Of a DNA stretch of 64,000 bases, positions 22,531 through 31,989 are shown piece after piece (positions within the stretch are counted from its first letter, which is position 1; each line of letters begins with the position of its first letter). Below the pieces are notes generated by a model that had not been told where the DNA came from, searched no databases, and saw only the letters and a list, made by a program, of their open reading frames with translations. The position numbers and the translations under genes are program-made. The DNA is from Acanthosepion esculentum (lineage: Eukaryota > Mollusca > Cephalopoda > Sepiida > Sepiidae): assembly GCA_964036315.1 (NCBI GenBank), contig OZ038485.1, positions 78,051,960 through 78,115,959 on the forward strand. The letters are read 5' to 3'.

Positions 22531-23791
22531 GGGGTTGGACAAAATAATTGAAACACTTGTTAAATTCAAAGAAAATTTATTTAATATGGAGTTGGCCCTC
22601 CTTTAGCCTCACAGACAGCTTTAATACGTCTAGGAATGTAATCATACAGCTTCCTGGCTTCATCCAGAGGAATTTTCAGTCATTCTTTCATTAAAACATT
22701 CTCCAGCTCTTTACGACACGACGGTGGAGGATAGCGGCTCCTACCTTGTTGCTCCAAAATGCATCACAAATGTTCAATAATATTGATATCTGGAGATTGG
22801 GGAGGCCACTCCATGTGTTCTAGCTCGCTTTCATGCTCTTCATACCAATTCTTAACCACTCGAGTGGTATGTATTGGAGAATTATCGTCTTGGAAGATGC
22901 AGTTACCATCAGGGAATAAAGTCTTGGCCATTGGATGAACATGATCTACCAAAATGTTCAGGTAATCTTTTCTGTTGATTCTACCATGCAGGGTAACTAT
23001 TGGACTGAGACATTTCAATGATATGGCGGTCCAAACTATCACTGATCCACCGCCATACTTCACTGTTGGAAGAAGGCGGTCAGCGTTGTAAGCTTCTTTG
23101 GGCTGCCTCCACGCATAAACTTGCCCTGAAGTTGGGAAAAGAGAAAAACTGGACTTGTTTGAGAATATGACTTGCTTCCATTGGTCTGCAGACCAGGCAT
23201 TGTGATCTCTGCACCACTTCAACCTCTTTTGAATGTTGCGAGTGGAGAGAAGAGGTTTCCTCACAGCGGCTCTTCCATGATATGCAGCCTTATGGAGCTC
23301 ACGGCGAACAGTTTTAGTAGAAACTGAACTATTCAGATGATTATTCAACTCAGCAGTCACTTTGGCGGCATTTGTCCGATGATTTTTTGCCACATTGCGT
23401 TTCAATGCACGTCAGTTCCTGTCAGTAAGTTTGCAAGTTCGACCCGAATTGCTACGGTTGCTAGAGGTTTTGTCCTGTTTCTCGAATTGCATCAGTGTTC
23501 TTGATATGGTAGCTCTTGAAAAACCAAACAGTTCAGCAACCTTCGTTATCGAGGCTCCCGCCATGCGAACTACAACAATTTGCTCTTTTTCGAACTCGGA
23601 GAGTTCACGCATTTAGCTTAAATTTTACTAAATTCTAAAAATAAATAAGACAAAGGCAGTAAATTAGATAAATAAACGTATTTACAATAGATATAACCTG
23701 CAATTAGGAAGTTTTAGTTAAAGTTCTTAATATAATAGGTGTTTGAAATATAGGAGAGGATTTTGCAGTTGTTCCAATTATTTTGTCCAAC
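22529..23791 (-). mobile_element. Tc1/mariner transposon, DD36E type (dead)
   Basis: The left end CAGGGGTTGGACAAAATAAT and the reversed right end GTTGGACAAAATAATTG are inverted repeats; the right end has lost its outermost CAGGGG. Both sides are (TA)n, the expected target. Length is about 1.26 kb. The inserted DNA carries one transposase gene on the minus strand with several in-frame stops. Confidence 0.9.
22582..23612 (-). pseudogene. Tc1-like (DD36E) transposase pseudogene
   Basis: One reading frame runs from ATG at 23,612 to TAA at 22,582 (about 343 codons) but is cut by TGA after LTDRN, TGA in place of the tryptophan after IIEHL, and TGA before LKIPLDEARKLYDYIPRR. The N-terminus is a helix-turn-helix (SITKVAELFGFSRATISRTL). 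The catalytic region reads VIFSNKSSFSLF, where the family has VIFSDES, so the first aspartate is now asparagine. The second aspartate is in FQDDNSPIHTT and the glutamate in INIIEHL, with 36 residues between them, which defines the DD36E (Incomer-like) group. Function: cut-and-paste at TA; inactive here. Confidence 0.9.
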
Positions 23792-23806
23792 ATATATATA
23801 TCCCTC

Positions 23807-23869
<63 letters not shown>

Positions 23870-23870
23870 C

Positions 23871-23946
<76 letters not shown>

Positions 23947-23947
23947 C

Positions 23948-24019
<72 letters not shown>

Positions 24020-24020
24020 C

Positions 24021-24056
<36 letters not shown>

Positions 24057-24057
24057 C

Positions 24058-24105
<48 letters not shown>

Positions 24106-24106
24106 C

Positions 24107-24152
<46 letters not shown>

Positions 24153-24153
24153 C

Positions 24154-24192
<39 letters not shown>
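23792..24192. repeat. (TA)n array interrupted by seven CCCTCATT spacers
   Basis: Seven TCCCTCATT interruptions at about 23,801, 23,865, 23,942, 24,015, 24,052, 24,101 and 24,148 separate TA tracts of 20-70 bp, with irregular spacing. It directly abuts the right end of the Tc1 element. Frames through it are artefacts. Confidence 0.95.
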
Positions 24193-24195
<3 letters not shown>

Positions 24196-24532
24196 TTTAT
24201 TACTGTAAACGTTATTTTAAATGGCTGTGCGTATTTCAATTGGCACTAAAATAAATTAAAACGTTCACTAAAGTCAACGTATATAGTAATAAAGAAATCA
24301 TGTAAAATAAGAAAATCCATTCAAATATCTATCTACCTATACACACTTATATAGTCATCCACACACAGTTTCGCAGCTCTTCAGTGGATATAAACTCGAC
24401 CGATTTGGCATCAGTCAGAGATCCTACACGTAAGCTGTCGGCGCACAGCAGAGAGAAAGGGAAATTATAACATTTTCTATACGAAATACGCCGGTAGCTT
24501 GGAGAGTTGAATACTTATGTGAAGAGCAATGC

Positions 24533-24534
<2 letters not shown>
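24193..24534. other. Spacer, nothing recognised
   Basis: No features seen. Confidence 0.5.

Positions 24535-24594
<60 letters not shown>
24535..24594. repeat. (TA)n microsatellite at left edge of a PLE
   Basis: Pure TA tract; a matching (TA)n lies at the other edge of the element (26,019-26,073). Confidence 0.95.
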
Positions 24595-24597
<3 letters not shown>

Positions 24598-24599
<2 letters not shown>

Positions 24600-25990
24600 T
24601 AAGAAAGGGATCATATTTTATTAATAAAAAAGGATACAAAAGTATCACAGCGATACTTCAGAAAAAATAATATCGTCGGCAAGTAAAACTAAGTGGTTGA
24701 AAAATTATTTTCAACAGCTGGTGTTACAATATACCAAAACTAGGGGAGGGAATAAAAAAACATCATATATGTAACGACAGATAGATGGAGTGGCGATCGG
24801 TAGTCCATTGGGACCTCTGATGGCCAACATTTTTATCGGTTTTCATGAGAAACAACTATTTGATAGGATTGCTAAGCCCTACTGTTATTTCCGCTCCGTC
24901 GATGATACGTTTACGTCGTTTTCTCCTCGTAGTAAAGCGGAATAATTCTTTTCATATCTTAATAATCTCCATCTCTTTTTGAAATATACTATGAAGGTAG
25001 AAGCGAATAATCAGTTATCTTTCCCGGGTGTATTGTTAGAAAGAACACCTTCGGGTTTTTTACTAGTGTTTACCAGAAGCCCACCTTTTCTTGGTTATAT
25101 CTCACTTGGTACTCATTTGTTCCCAAAACCAGGAAAATCGATTTTATCAATACCCTTACTCACCGTGCTTTGATGTTGTGTTCTGAGTTACCCAGAACGT
25201 GTTATCACAGCTACCATTGAACGGTAAAATTGTCAAGTTCAATTGAGTTAAGGTATATGGTCCCCCTAAAAGTCCTGTATATGTTAGACTATCGTAGATG
25301 GGTCCCGTGAGTCAAATATACGCCAATAAAATACCCTCTTCCATCAAACGGTGTTTTAATGCCGTATTGATACGGAATATTTTTTCAACCAGAAGGGCTT
25401 TTCCCTCTGACCGCAAGGATGTCTTGCCTGCCCATCAGAAGAGTTTAGATTTGTATCAGTATAAATGTCGATGTTGGATCGACTATGTGGGCAAGACTAT
25501 CCAGAGGTTAGAGGTTTTGATCGTCCAGCGTGTTCCGGACCAAGTACGTAGACATGAGCCTGTAGCATCTGGGTGTTCACAGGCTCATGACTCCGCTATC
25601 GGCGAGCATTTATTGAATTCTGTTCCTTGCAGGACGGACTCTTTATCATGAGTTCTCTGTCTTGCACTGGACACGGAGCAGACTCCACCTGGACATCTTG
25701 GGGCCTATTGTTATTAATCTACAACGCCCTGCCCTGTGTAGGCAGAGAGAATTAAAACACAAGATGGCCTTGTTCGGGGAGCTGGTCGCCAATTCCACGC
25801 TTAACCAGGAAAATGGTGTTTTTTGTTCAATGTTGAAAATAATTTTCCTTTTCAACCACTTAGTTTTACTTGCTGACGATATTATTTTTTTGAAGATGTG
25901 TCGGCCGAAAGGTACCTTCAATTTTAATCGCTGTGATACTTTTGTATCCTTTTTTATGAATAAAATATGATTCATTTCTTAAAGATCATT
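24598..25990 (+). mobile_element. Penelope-like element with inverted termini
   Basis: Ends are inverted copies: 24,598-24,716 (CATATTTTATTAATAAAAAA, GATACAAAAGTATCACAGCG, AGTAAAACTAAGTGGTTG) corresponds to the reverse of 25,845-25,985. Between them lies a truncated RT plus GIY-YIG coding region. Both sides are (TA)n. Inverted pseudo-LTRs plus 5' truncation are a recognised Penelope-like structure, usually produced by target-primed transcription from partial tandem templates. Confidence 0.85.
24780..25735 (+). pseudogene. PLE reverse transcriptase/GIY-YIG endonuclease pseudogene
   Basis: Broken frames give GVAIGSPLGPLMANIFIGFH, then FRSVDDTF (catalytic motif VDD), NNLHLFLKYTMKVE, FPGVLLERTPSGF and HRALM, i.e. 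RT motifs C to thumb. From 25,298 an open frame carries KRCFNAVLIRNIFSTRRAFP and LYQYKCRCWIDYVGKTIQRL, the GIY-YIG endonuclease core (YQYKC..DYVG.T..RLE), ending with AIGEHLL. Stops include TAA after AE near 24,943 and breaks near 25,170-25,290. The N-terminal RT third is missing. Confidence 0.85.
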
Positions 25991-26016
25991 TTATTCTAGT
26001 ATAGCAATAATAATCT

Positions 26017-26018
<2 letters not shown>

Positions 26019-26093
<75 letters not shown>
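26019..26093. repeat. (TA)n(GT)n compound microsatellite
   Basis: TA tract followed directly by about nine GT units. Confidence 0.95.
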
Positions 26094-26094
<1 letters not shown>

Positions 26095-26203
26095 ATCAAT
26101 GAATAATTTAGACAAGTTTTGTCTACTTATTTTCTCATATTCACTTACACATGTTATTAAGTACTTCTCTTGATGGAAAAGATCAACAAAATTGTTTACT
26201 CAC

Positions 26204-26295
26204 GCTTTGTCCTACTTGTGTTTCAATGTTTTCCTCTGGTGTAAAACCAAATGTTGTTACTCCTTCCATTTGATCTTCAGAAGTTCGTCTACTTT
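26204..26295 (-). pseudogene. SLC16/MCT-like gene, exon 4
   Basis: Acceptor GGTATTTTAG, 92 nt, donor GTGAGT. With the G left over from exon 3 it reads ESRRTSEDQMEGVTTFGFTP then EENIETQVGQS, an acidic, hydrophilic segment appropriate for the large cytoplasmic loop between helices 6 and 7 of MCTs, which is poorly conserved. Identification rests on splice sites, phase (1 in, 0 out) and position. No disabling change in this exon. Confidence 0.55.
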
Positions 26296-26858
26296 CTAAA
26301 ATACCAATGATTAATTGCATAGTCATTTTACATGAAGAATAGAAGATTCTTGTTATAGATTGTGTTATTTATTTGTTGAACATAAACATAGACAAATTTT
26401 GACAGATCGTTACAAAATGTTCTTAAGCGACGAAAAAAAAAAAGAACGGTGTTTTCAGAGAAAATTTTTACTCCATATATTTGATCATTGATTGAAATCA
26501 AAAGTAATTTTTATAACATATTAAGTTTCTACATTTATACAAACTATTAAACTGAAATTCATTTACTTTATCAGGACAGAATTCACAAGTACACTGTTAT
26601 GACTGTGTTCAAAATTTGTTAAGTTTTCTTTGTTTTTATAAGAGATTTAGTTATTTTTATATGAATTTTGCAATTGGCTGTGTGTCTGACATTTGTGCTG
26701 TCAATAATTATGACTGTTTGGTTACGAGCAGTCATACCTTTCAGTAAAGCGTCAATGAATGGCAATAGTTGTAATTTTTCTTCAAATTTTTATTGACTTT
26801 ACCATTAATATCCGCCTCTGATGTCGTGGTGGAGGTATTACTTTAAGCATGACTATTG

Positions 26859-26861
<3 letters not shown>
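26296..26861. other. No gene recognised
   Basis: AT-rich DNA upstream of exon 4; a copy of exon 3 would be expected here for this unit but I do not find one. Confidence 0.5.
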
Positions 26862-26923
<62 letters not shown>

Positions 26924-27081
26924 TGTACACTTTTCCACGAGTCTCGTACACAATGCCGTCGTCAGGTGCTGATTGAAAACTGACGTTGCATAATTTAAAT
27001 ATTGATATCTATACCGCTCTGTAATGATAGTGGAGCAATCTATTTATTTACGGGTGGGGTAATAAAATAAAATAAAATAAT

Positions 27082-27126
<45 letters not shown>
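26862..27126. repeat. (TA)n tracts flanking a degenerate PLE-type terminus
   Basis: (TA)n at 26,862-26,920 and 27,088-27,126. Between them, on the minus strand near 26,930-26,985, AGCAC followed by CTGACGA and GAGAC resembles the terminus at 40.33 kb (AGCAC, CTGAAGA, GAAAC) but with a damaged ribozyme core. The surrounding TGCATAATTTAAAT also matches 40.4 kb. Confidence 0.6.
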
Positions 27127-27129
<3 letters not shown>

Positions 27130-27216
27130 CCAAATACAGATATATATCTATAATTTAAATACAAATTATTATGCTCACTATTTTATTAGTACCACCACTG
27201 AATGTTTAAAAATTTT

Positions 27217-27690
27217 GAGAACCAACACCAACGGCCCTGGAAATAATAGAAAATAATCAGAGATGATTTGCTTGATAAACTGGATGACCACTTCCTTTTA
27301 TCATAAAAGTTTCGACTGTAACGATTCACAAACTTTTAAAATCACAAATATCTTAAATATATAATTAAGAACCACGAAATAATTGACATCTAGGAAATAA
27401 TTTATCAAAATATTTAATACATAAATCTCCATGTTATATTTTAATTCAATTTTAAAAATTATTGATTGACTTTTCGGGAGTGATGGATAAAAAAACGCGT
27501 AATATATAATTTTTCATTTTATTTTTTTTATACTAAAGTCTGATGAAAAGGATTTGCCTACAAATCTGAGGAGATTATGATTAACAGGAATAAAATTGGT
27601 TAATATTGTTTGTATATATTTTCAGACATTATTTCACACATACTTACCACCAAACATTGAAACAGCGCTTAAATGCCGCCATATCGGACG
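27217..27690 (-). pseudogene. SLC16 exon 1 end, intron 1, exon 2 start (truncated copy)
   Basis: Matches 43.77-44.29 kb on the same strand: the exon-1 end MFGG with a GTAAGT donor at 27,647-27,642, a related ~410-bp intron 1, then an acceptor and exon-2 start GPLVLVL at 27,236, after which homology stops within 20 nt. It proves that part of the gene was duplicated. Coding content upstream of MFGG is badly diverged. Confidence 0.75.
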
Positions 27691-28062
27691 ACTTTTAATC
27701 TAGCTTAAAGTTTTAGCTAGCTTAAAATTTTAAGCTAGTTGCAATTTTGGATACAAAAGGAAAATAAGAGTTATTCTCCTTCAACCATGAAAGCAACGAT
27801 AATGGCTAGTGTAATATAGTAATATATTTTTAACCTCGCATAATCTGGCAACTCTGAATCTGAGTTCAACGAAAATCGTTCCCTGCGCCTAACTTTTCTC
27901 GGGCTTTTGAATGAGCTTTGAATCATTGAAATCCGACCAGTGGGAGCGGAGGATTTGCTTGGACACACACAGAAACACACACACATACGCTGTACTTTAT
28001 ATGTAAGATATATATGCGCGGTACTTATTGGAAAGCGCTTAATATCAGTGATAGAGCTAACA

Positions 28063-28166
28063 TATTCAGTTGTATGGATATGAGTTTGTGACCCTAGGCT
28101 TCATGCTTTAGCGACTGATGATCATAAAGCGTGAAACCCAGGGTTACAAACTTATATCCATACAAC

Positions 28167-28172
<6 letters not shown>
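28063..28172. repeat. Foldback element next to (TA)n
   Basis: Arms ATTCAGTTGTATGGATATGA (from 28,063) and TTATATCCATACAACTGAAT (to 28,172) continue inward through TTTGTGACCCT/AGGGTTACAAA and TTCATGCTTTA/TAAAGCGTGAA around a short loop. About 50-bp arms. (TA)n follows at 28,171-28,217. Confidence 0.85.
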
Positions 28173-28216
<44 letters not shown>

Positions 28217-28221
<5 letters not shown>

Positions 28222-28254
28222 AGCTGTGAAACAGCGGAACGGTCTGTCTGTAGA
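28217..28254 (+). ncRNA. Degenerate hammerhead-ribozyme motif (copy 1)
   Basis: TGATGA (28,217-28,222), stem II GCTGT/ACAGC around GAA (28,223-28,235), GGAA where the core needs GAAA, CGGTCTG, then cleavage triplet GTC ending at 28,248. The 5' stem-I strand and the first C of CTGATGA are replaced by (TA)n. Probably inactive, but in direct orientation with the intact copy 317 nt downstream. Confidence 0.65.
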
Positions 28255-28565
28255 TGACAAAAATGTTGGCTCCTGAAAAATTAATTACGGTTGAGCTCTC
28301 TGGTTTGAGGTGTGAATTTGTAAACAGTGACTATTTAAGCTAATATTGCACGACTCTTCGGCAGAATTGAGTCACTGTCAGTCACTGTGTGTTTATCTAA
28401 ATCTAAAAATAAACACGCTAAAATTCACCTTCATTCCTGCCGTGCGCCGATGGCTTAATGGGAGAAGTTCCGACTAACGCAAATTCAGTCGGGTTTCGAT
28501 CCTAGCTAGAGGCAACCGGACATCTAGCCACACTGATGAGCTGTGAAACAGCGAAACAGTCTGTC
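28249..28565 (+). mobile_element. 317-nt tRNA-like unit bounded by two hammerhead motifs
   Basis: The interval between the two predicted cleavage sites contains a tRNA-like segment at about 28,440-28,505 (A-box-like TGGCTTAATGG, arms CCGAC/GTCGG, B-box-like GGGTTTCGATCC). The architecture (hammerhead, body, hammerhead in direct repeat) is that of animal retrozymes and of the hammerhead SINE-like repeats of some worms, whose transcripts self-cleave into monomers and circularise. (TA)n lies on the left and TA-rich DNA on the right. Alternative: a tRNA-SINE whose tail happens to hold the motif, next to a truncated second copy. Autonomous coding capacity: none. Confidence 0.55.
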
Positions 28566-28570
28566 TGTGG
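28528..28570 (+). ncRNA. Hammerhead ribozyme, type I minimal (copy 2, complete core)
   Basis: Elements in order: stem-I strand CCACA (28,528-28,532); CTGATGA (28,533-28,539); stem II GCTGT, loop GAA, ACAGC (28,540-28,552); GAAA (28,553-28,556); very short stem III CAG-T-CTG (28,557-28,563); TC completing the GTC cleavage triplet at 28,565; second stem-I strand TGTGG (28,566-28,570). All invariant core nucleotides are present and both long stems pair perfectly. The tiny stem III is typical of minimal animal hammerheads that act best as dimers. Activity is not shown by sequence. Confidence 0.8.
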
Positions 28571-28593
28571 ATGACAATTATATATGTGTGTAG

Positions 28594-28673
28594 TTATTTA
28601 CGCGTTGTATGTATGTGCGTATATATATATATATATATATATACATATATATTTACGCGTTGTATGTATGTGC

Positions 28674-28729
<56 letters not shown>

Positions 28730-28783
28730 GCACATACATACAACGCGTAAATAACTATATATTTACGCGTTGTATGTATGTGC

Positions 28784-28841
<58 letters not shown>

Positions 28842-28920
28842 GCACATACATACAACGCGTAAATAACTATATATATTATATATATACGCACATACATACA
28901 ACGCGTAAATAACTACACAC
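28594..28920. repeat. Nested inverted repeats around (TA)n cores
   Basis: The block TTTACGCGTTGTATGTATGT occurs forward at about 28,598, 28,651 and 28,763, and reversed at about 28,730, 28,840 and 28,890, each ending GCGTATATA into TA. The result is two large hairpins and an extra half. This looks like repeated foldback insertion or replication slippage at a palindrome. Confidence 0.85.
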
Positions 28921-29275
28921 ATATATACATAAATACATATATATATATATTAATATACACCGACATATATATGTGTGTTCATACACATACCTTTACAGAT
29001 ACATAGACATATGCACATACAAAGACGCATATCTGCATACAAGCACATACACATGCAAAAATGCGTACACACATACACAACTGAGTACAAAATCAAAATT
29101 AGGATACGTGTGGCAAGGTAGGGGCATAAACCATGGGTATTCCGAAAAAGAAGAAAAAAAACAAATTATTAGAGGACTATAAATTAATATTACTTACCGA
29201 TCAGGACTTAAGGTTATTATGCTATGATAAGGTTAGGAAGTTAGGAACTGTATGGTAACTGAACTTGGCACCCTA
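28921..29275. other. CACATAC-rich low-complexity DNA and spacer
   Basis: 28,930-29,080 is rich in CACATAC/TACACA motifs. The rest is unassigned. Confidence 0.5.
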
Positions 29276-29545
29276 TTAACACCGAGGTGAAATTCTAAAT
29301 AACTTGTACAGCCAACAGAAATCCAACATGGAAGTTAACTTCGAACTCATCATAGGCCCGACGTTTGACTGGTTAATCGAGATCGCCCTGCTAACAAGTT
29401 AGAAATTTAGGCCATTTTTCCGCGACCCTCCCATTGAGGATATTGCTGCTTTTAAACCCTAAAATAACTGATTAATTAGTACTACCACCCGAGGAGGCAC
29501 ATAAAGTGTCGAAACATGATTGCATTTATGTAGCGGTTAATAATG
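29276..29545 (+). mobile_element. PLE 3' terminus with hammerhead-like motif
   Basis: A hammerhead-like fold at 29,484-29,537 (described separately) is preceded by about 200 bp without coding content and followed within 30 bp by an (AC)n tract. The same order (terminus, ribozyme motif, short tail, (AC)n) occurs at 36.85 kb downstream of recognisable PLE coding sequence, so I assign this to the same PLE family, 5' truncated. Confidence 0.55.
29484..29537 (+). ncRNA. Hammerhead-like motif, PLE type (one core substitution)
   Basis: Stem I ACCAC (29,484-29,488) with GCGGT (29,533-29,537); core CCGAGGA instead of CTGAGGA; stem II GGCAC/GTGTC; GAAA (29,511-29,514); stem III CATGA/TTATG; cleavage dinucleotide TA at 29,531-29,532. 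The U-to-C change in the core probably weakens catalysis. Confidence 0.65.
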
Positions 29546-29564
29546 TTATAATTGTTACTTAAAA

Positions 29565-29570
<6 letters not shown>

Positions 29571-29624
<54 letters not shown>

Positions 29625-29625
29625 G
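29571..29625. repeat. (AC)n(AT)n microsatellite
   Basis: Read directly; lies just 3' of the PLE terminus. Confidence 0.95.
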
Positions 29626-29686
29626 TATATATATAAAAGCAGTTGCGAATAATTTGATCACCAGTTAATCAAGGCATCTTGATATA

Positions 29687-29873
29687 CAGTGTAACCCGGA
29701 TATAAGAGACCCGGATATAAGAGAAACCCAGATATAAGAGAGATTTTCTCTGGTCCCAAATTAGAGCCTGTGTTAATGTATATATAATAGACCAAACCCG
29801 GATATAAGAGAAACCCGGATATAAGAGACCCCGTCTCCGGTCCCGACAACTCTCTTATATCCGGGTTACACTG
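29687..29873. mobile_element. MITE with CAGTGTAACCCGG ends, copy 1
   Basis: 187 bp beginning CAGTGTAACCCGGATATAAG and ending with the exact reverse complement, flanked by TA on both sides. The subterminal CCCGGATATAAGAGA motif is repeated several times internally in both orientations. A second copy (103 bp) is at 49.27 kb. TA target and CAGTG ends suggest a pogo/Tigger-like source; family is inference. Confidence 0.85.
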
Positions 29874-29915
29874 TATATATATATGTAAGCAAATATGTGG
29901 ATGTAGATCCCACGG

Positions 29916-30076
29916 TATGATGAAAAATATGGAAAAGACAAAACAAAATCTGAATATGCAAGTTTACTGTTTTAATGTTGTTTTACTGTCGACGTCAGTA
30001 AAACAACATGCAAGTTTACTGTTTTAGAACAGTAAACTTGCATATTCGGATTTTGATTTGTCATTTCCATATTTTT

Positions 30077-30083
<7 letters not shown>
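29916..30083. repeat. Foldback with nested internal palindrome
   Basis: Outer arms TATGATGAAAAATATGGAAA and CCATATTTTTCATCATA pair through to GCAAGTTTACTGTTTT/AACAGTAAACTTGC. Inside, TGTTTTACTG/CAGTAAAACA forms a second hairpin around TCGACGT. (TA)n follows at 30,083-30,127. Confidence 0.85.
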
Positions 30084-30129
<46 letters not shown>

Positions 30130-30130
<1 letters not shown>

Positions 30131-31985
30131 TTCATTTATTTTAGTTTACAATATGTTTAATTAAGCCGGCGTTAATAAATTATAACAAATTTTGGTTTTG
30201 TCAATTCACTCAACTCAGGTTCACTTAAGCAATATATGTTCTGTAATTGTCGTGAGCATTTCTTTAGAGTATGGATACAATTATATGCCTACTTCAAAAC
30301 ATGTAATAAATTATGCTGGTAGGTCTCAACATTATTATGTTATATAGAAAGATATTGAAGATAGTTATCTTAGCTTGATACCTACACTTATTTCATAAGG
30401 CGGCGGCGGCACTTGATAGCTTCAAAATTATTTGTAAATTACGTTATTTTAGGATTGTTTATTATCACCGAACATTATTTTATATTTGTTAATGTTAAAT
30501 ATTGAATGAAAATAGTAAAGTAAAAATGAAGACAATAAATAACAAAAATGAAATGTGAAAATAAAAAAAAGAAGACACTTCGCTTACAAGGCAAATGACG
30601 CTACTTAAAGATCCCAGTGAAAATGTCGCTCTCTTTTTAAGTACACAGATGACAGAGAATGCATAAAATGATGGCCAACAGTTAATTGGCTAAGATGTGT
30701 TATGTGGACCAAACCAAATACAGTGTTACGAAGAACAACTTTTCTTACAAAAAACAAACAAATTGTCAATAATTTTCGCTGCTTTCATTTAAACAAATCT
30801 TTAAGTCATTAAAAGATAATTTATTTATGCTTATTTCTATTCATGTTCGTAGTGTTCCTTTCAAATTCATTAGAAATATTCATGAGTTTACGGTAAATTA
30901 GATAGGGAATTTGAATCAGATAAGCGTTTGCAATATCAGTGTTTTCTTTGAATTCATTTTAATATAAATTCCGAAATTGATGATGCAATCACGTGCGTGC
31001 CCCCCCCCCCTCCCCCACATATTATACAAGTTTGGTTTTAGACCAACGAAATTTTCTTGACAAGGATTTTAACATCTATTCTTTCTATATTTTGGACCAT
31101 TTCCCTGTTTTCTGGTACATATTTGAAAAAAAATTGTTTAATATTTGAGCACTTCCGGCTTTCACATCCCATTATCCAATTATTTTTGGGGCTATGTTGG
31201 TTTCATTTTTATAGATAGAAAGATAGATAGAATATTTCACTTAAACACACTTTTAGTAAATAAGCGTATTAGAAAATTTATTTATCAATGGAAAGCAGAC
31301 TTGGTTGTTATTCATTTTGTTAATATTCAGCATTCCAGTTGGGTTGAAATGGTGACGAATGAAAGGTTTTCGCCATATAATCTTTTCTTTTTATTTATTT
31401 TATTGCTAAAATTAGAAGCCAAAGTTGTATCACTAATATATATGATAGGATAAAGAACAAATAGGGAACGTTTGTCAATCTAAAATGTTTCACTTTTATT
31501 AAGAGAATAAGATAAAAATTCTGGTACTTTTATTTTTGTGTTGTTTGTGTTTTATTGGTTAAGCAAGCTTCACACGCATTTGACTTGTTAAGCAGCGTTA
31601 GTATAATTTATGGCGTTCTGAACGCAAGGAGATATGACGCACCCTTTCGAAGCGCCAAAAATTAACGTATTTCAAGCCTAACTGAAAAAAAGTTTCTTTA
31701 TATATTCTTGTTTATATCATAATTCCAAATAAATATACATTAGATTCTTTAAGAATACATTGATCTAATATAGTGATTTGACATGTGTTTATAGTTGGAA
31801 AATTTTTTATCAGAATTCCCTCGAAGTATTTTCAGCGTAAAGATGTTCTTTTTTTAAAAAACTAGTGTGGTATTTGTAAAATCAAAGTTATGGACAGTCT
31901 TGTTCTTGTTTGTTACAAGTGTTTAAATGGTTGTCCCAAAGTAGATCTCGCTTGTGTTCACAGGTCGGGCTTATCCTACCATTCT
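30130..31985. other. 1.8 kb without recognised features
   Basis: AT-rich DNA. A C-run lies near 30,997-31,012. The 102-codon plus-strand frame at 31,145-31,453 is hydrophobic and low in information, and I do not regard it as a gene. Confidence 0.5.
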
Positions 31986-31989
31986 GTCG

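Noticed and set aside
23801..24160. Regularly interrupted array resembling a CRISPR array
   Set aside because: The 'spacers' are pure TA of variable length and the interruption is 8-9 bp; the genome is eukaryotic.
23743..24254. Open frames of 140-168 codons
   Set aside because: Same low-complexity (TA)n artefact with CCCTCATT spacers.
28110..28150. Hammerhead core CTGATGA...GAAA inside the foldback at 28.1 kb
   Set aside because: The bases between them do not form a stem II and no cleavage triplet is placed correctly; the pairing is explained by the foldback arms.
28440..28505. Candidate functional tRNA gene
   Set aside because: The cloverleaf is incomplete (no clean acceptor stem, oversized anticodon loop); better seen as the tRNA-like part of a retroposon.
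28594..28866. Two 85-codon frames
   Set aside because: They translate the nested inverted TA-rich repeats.
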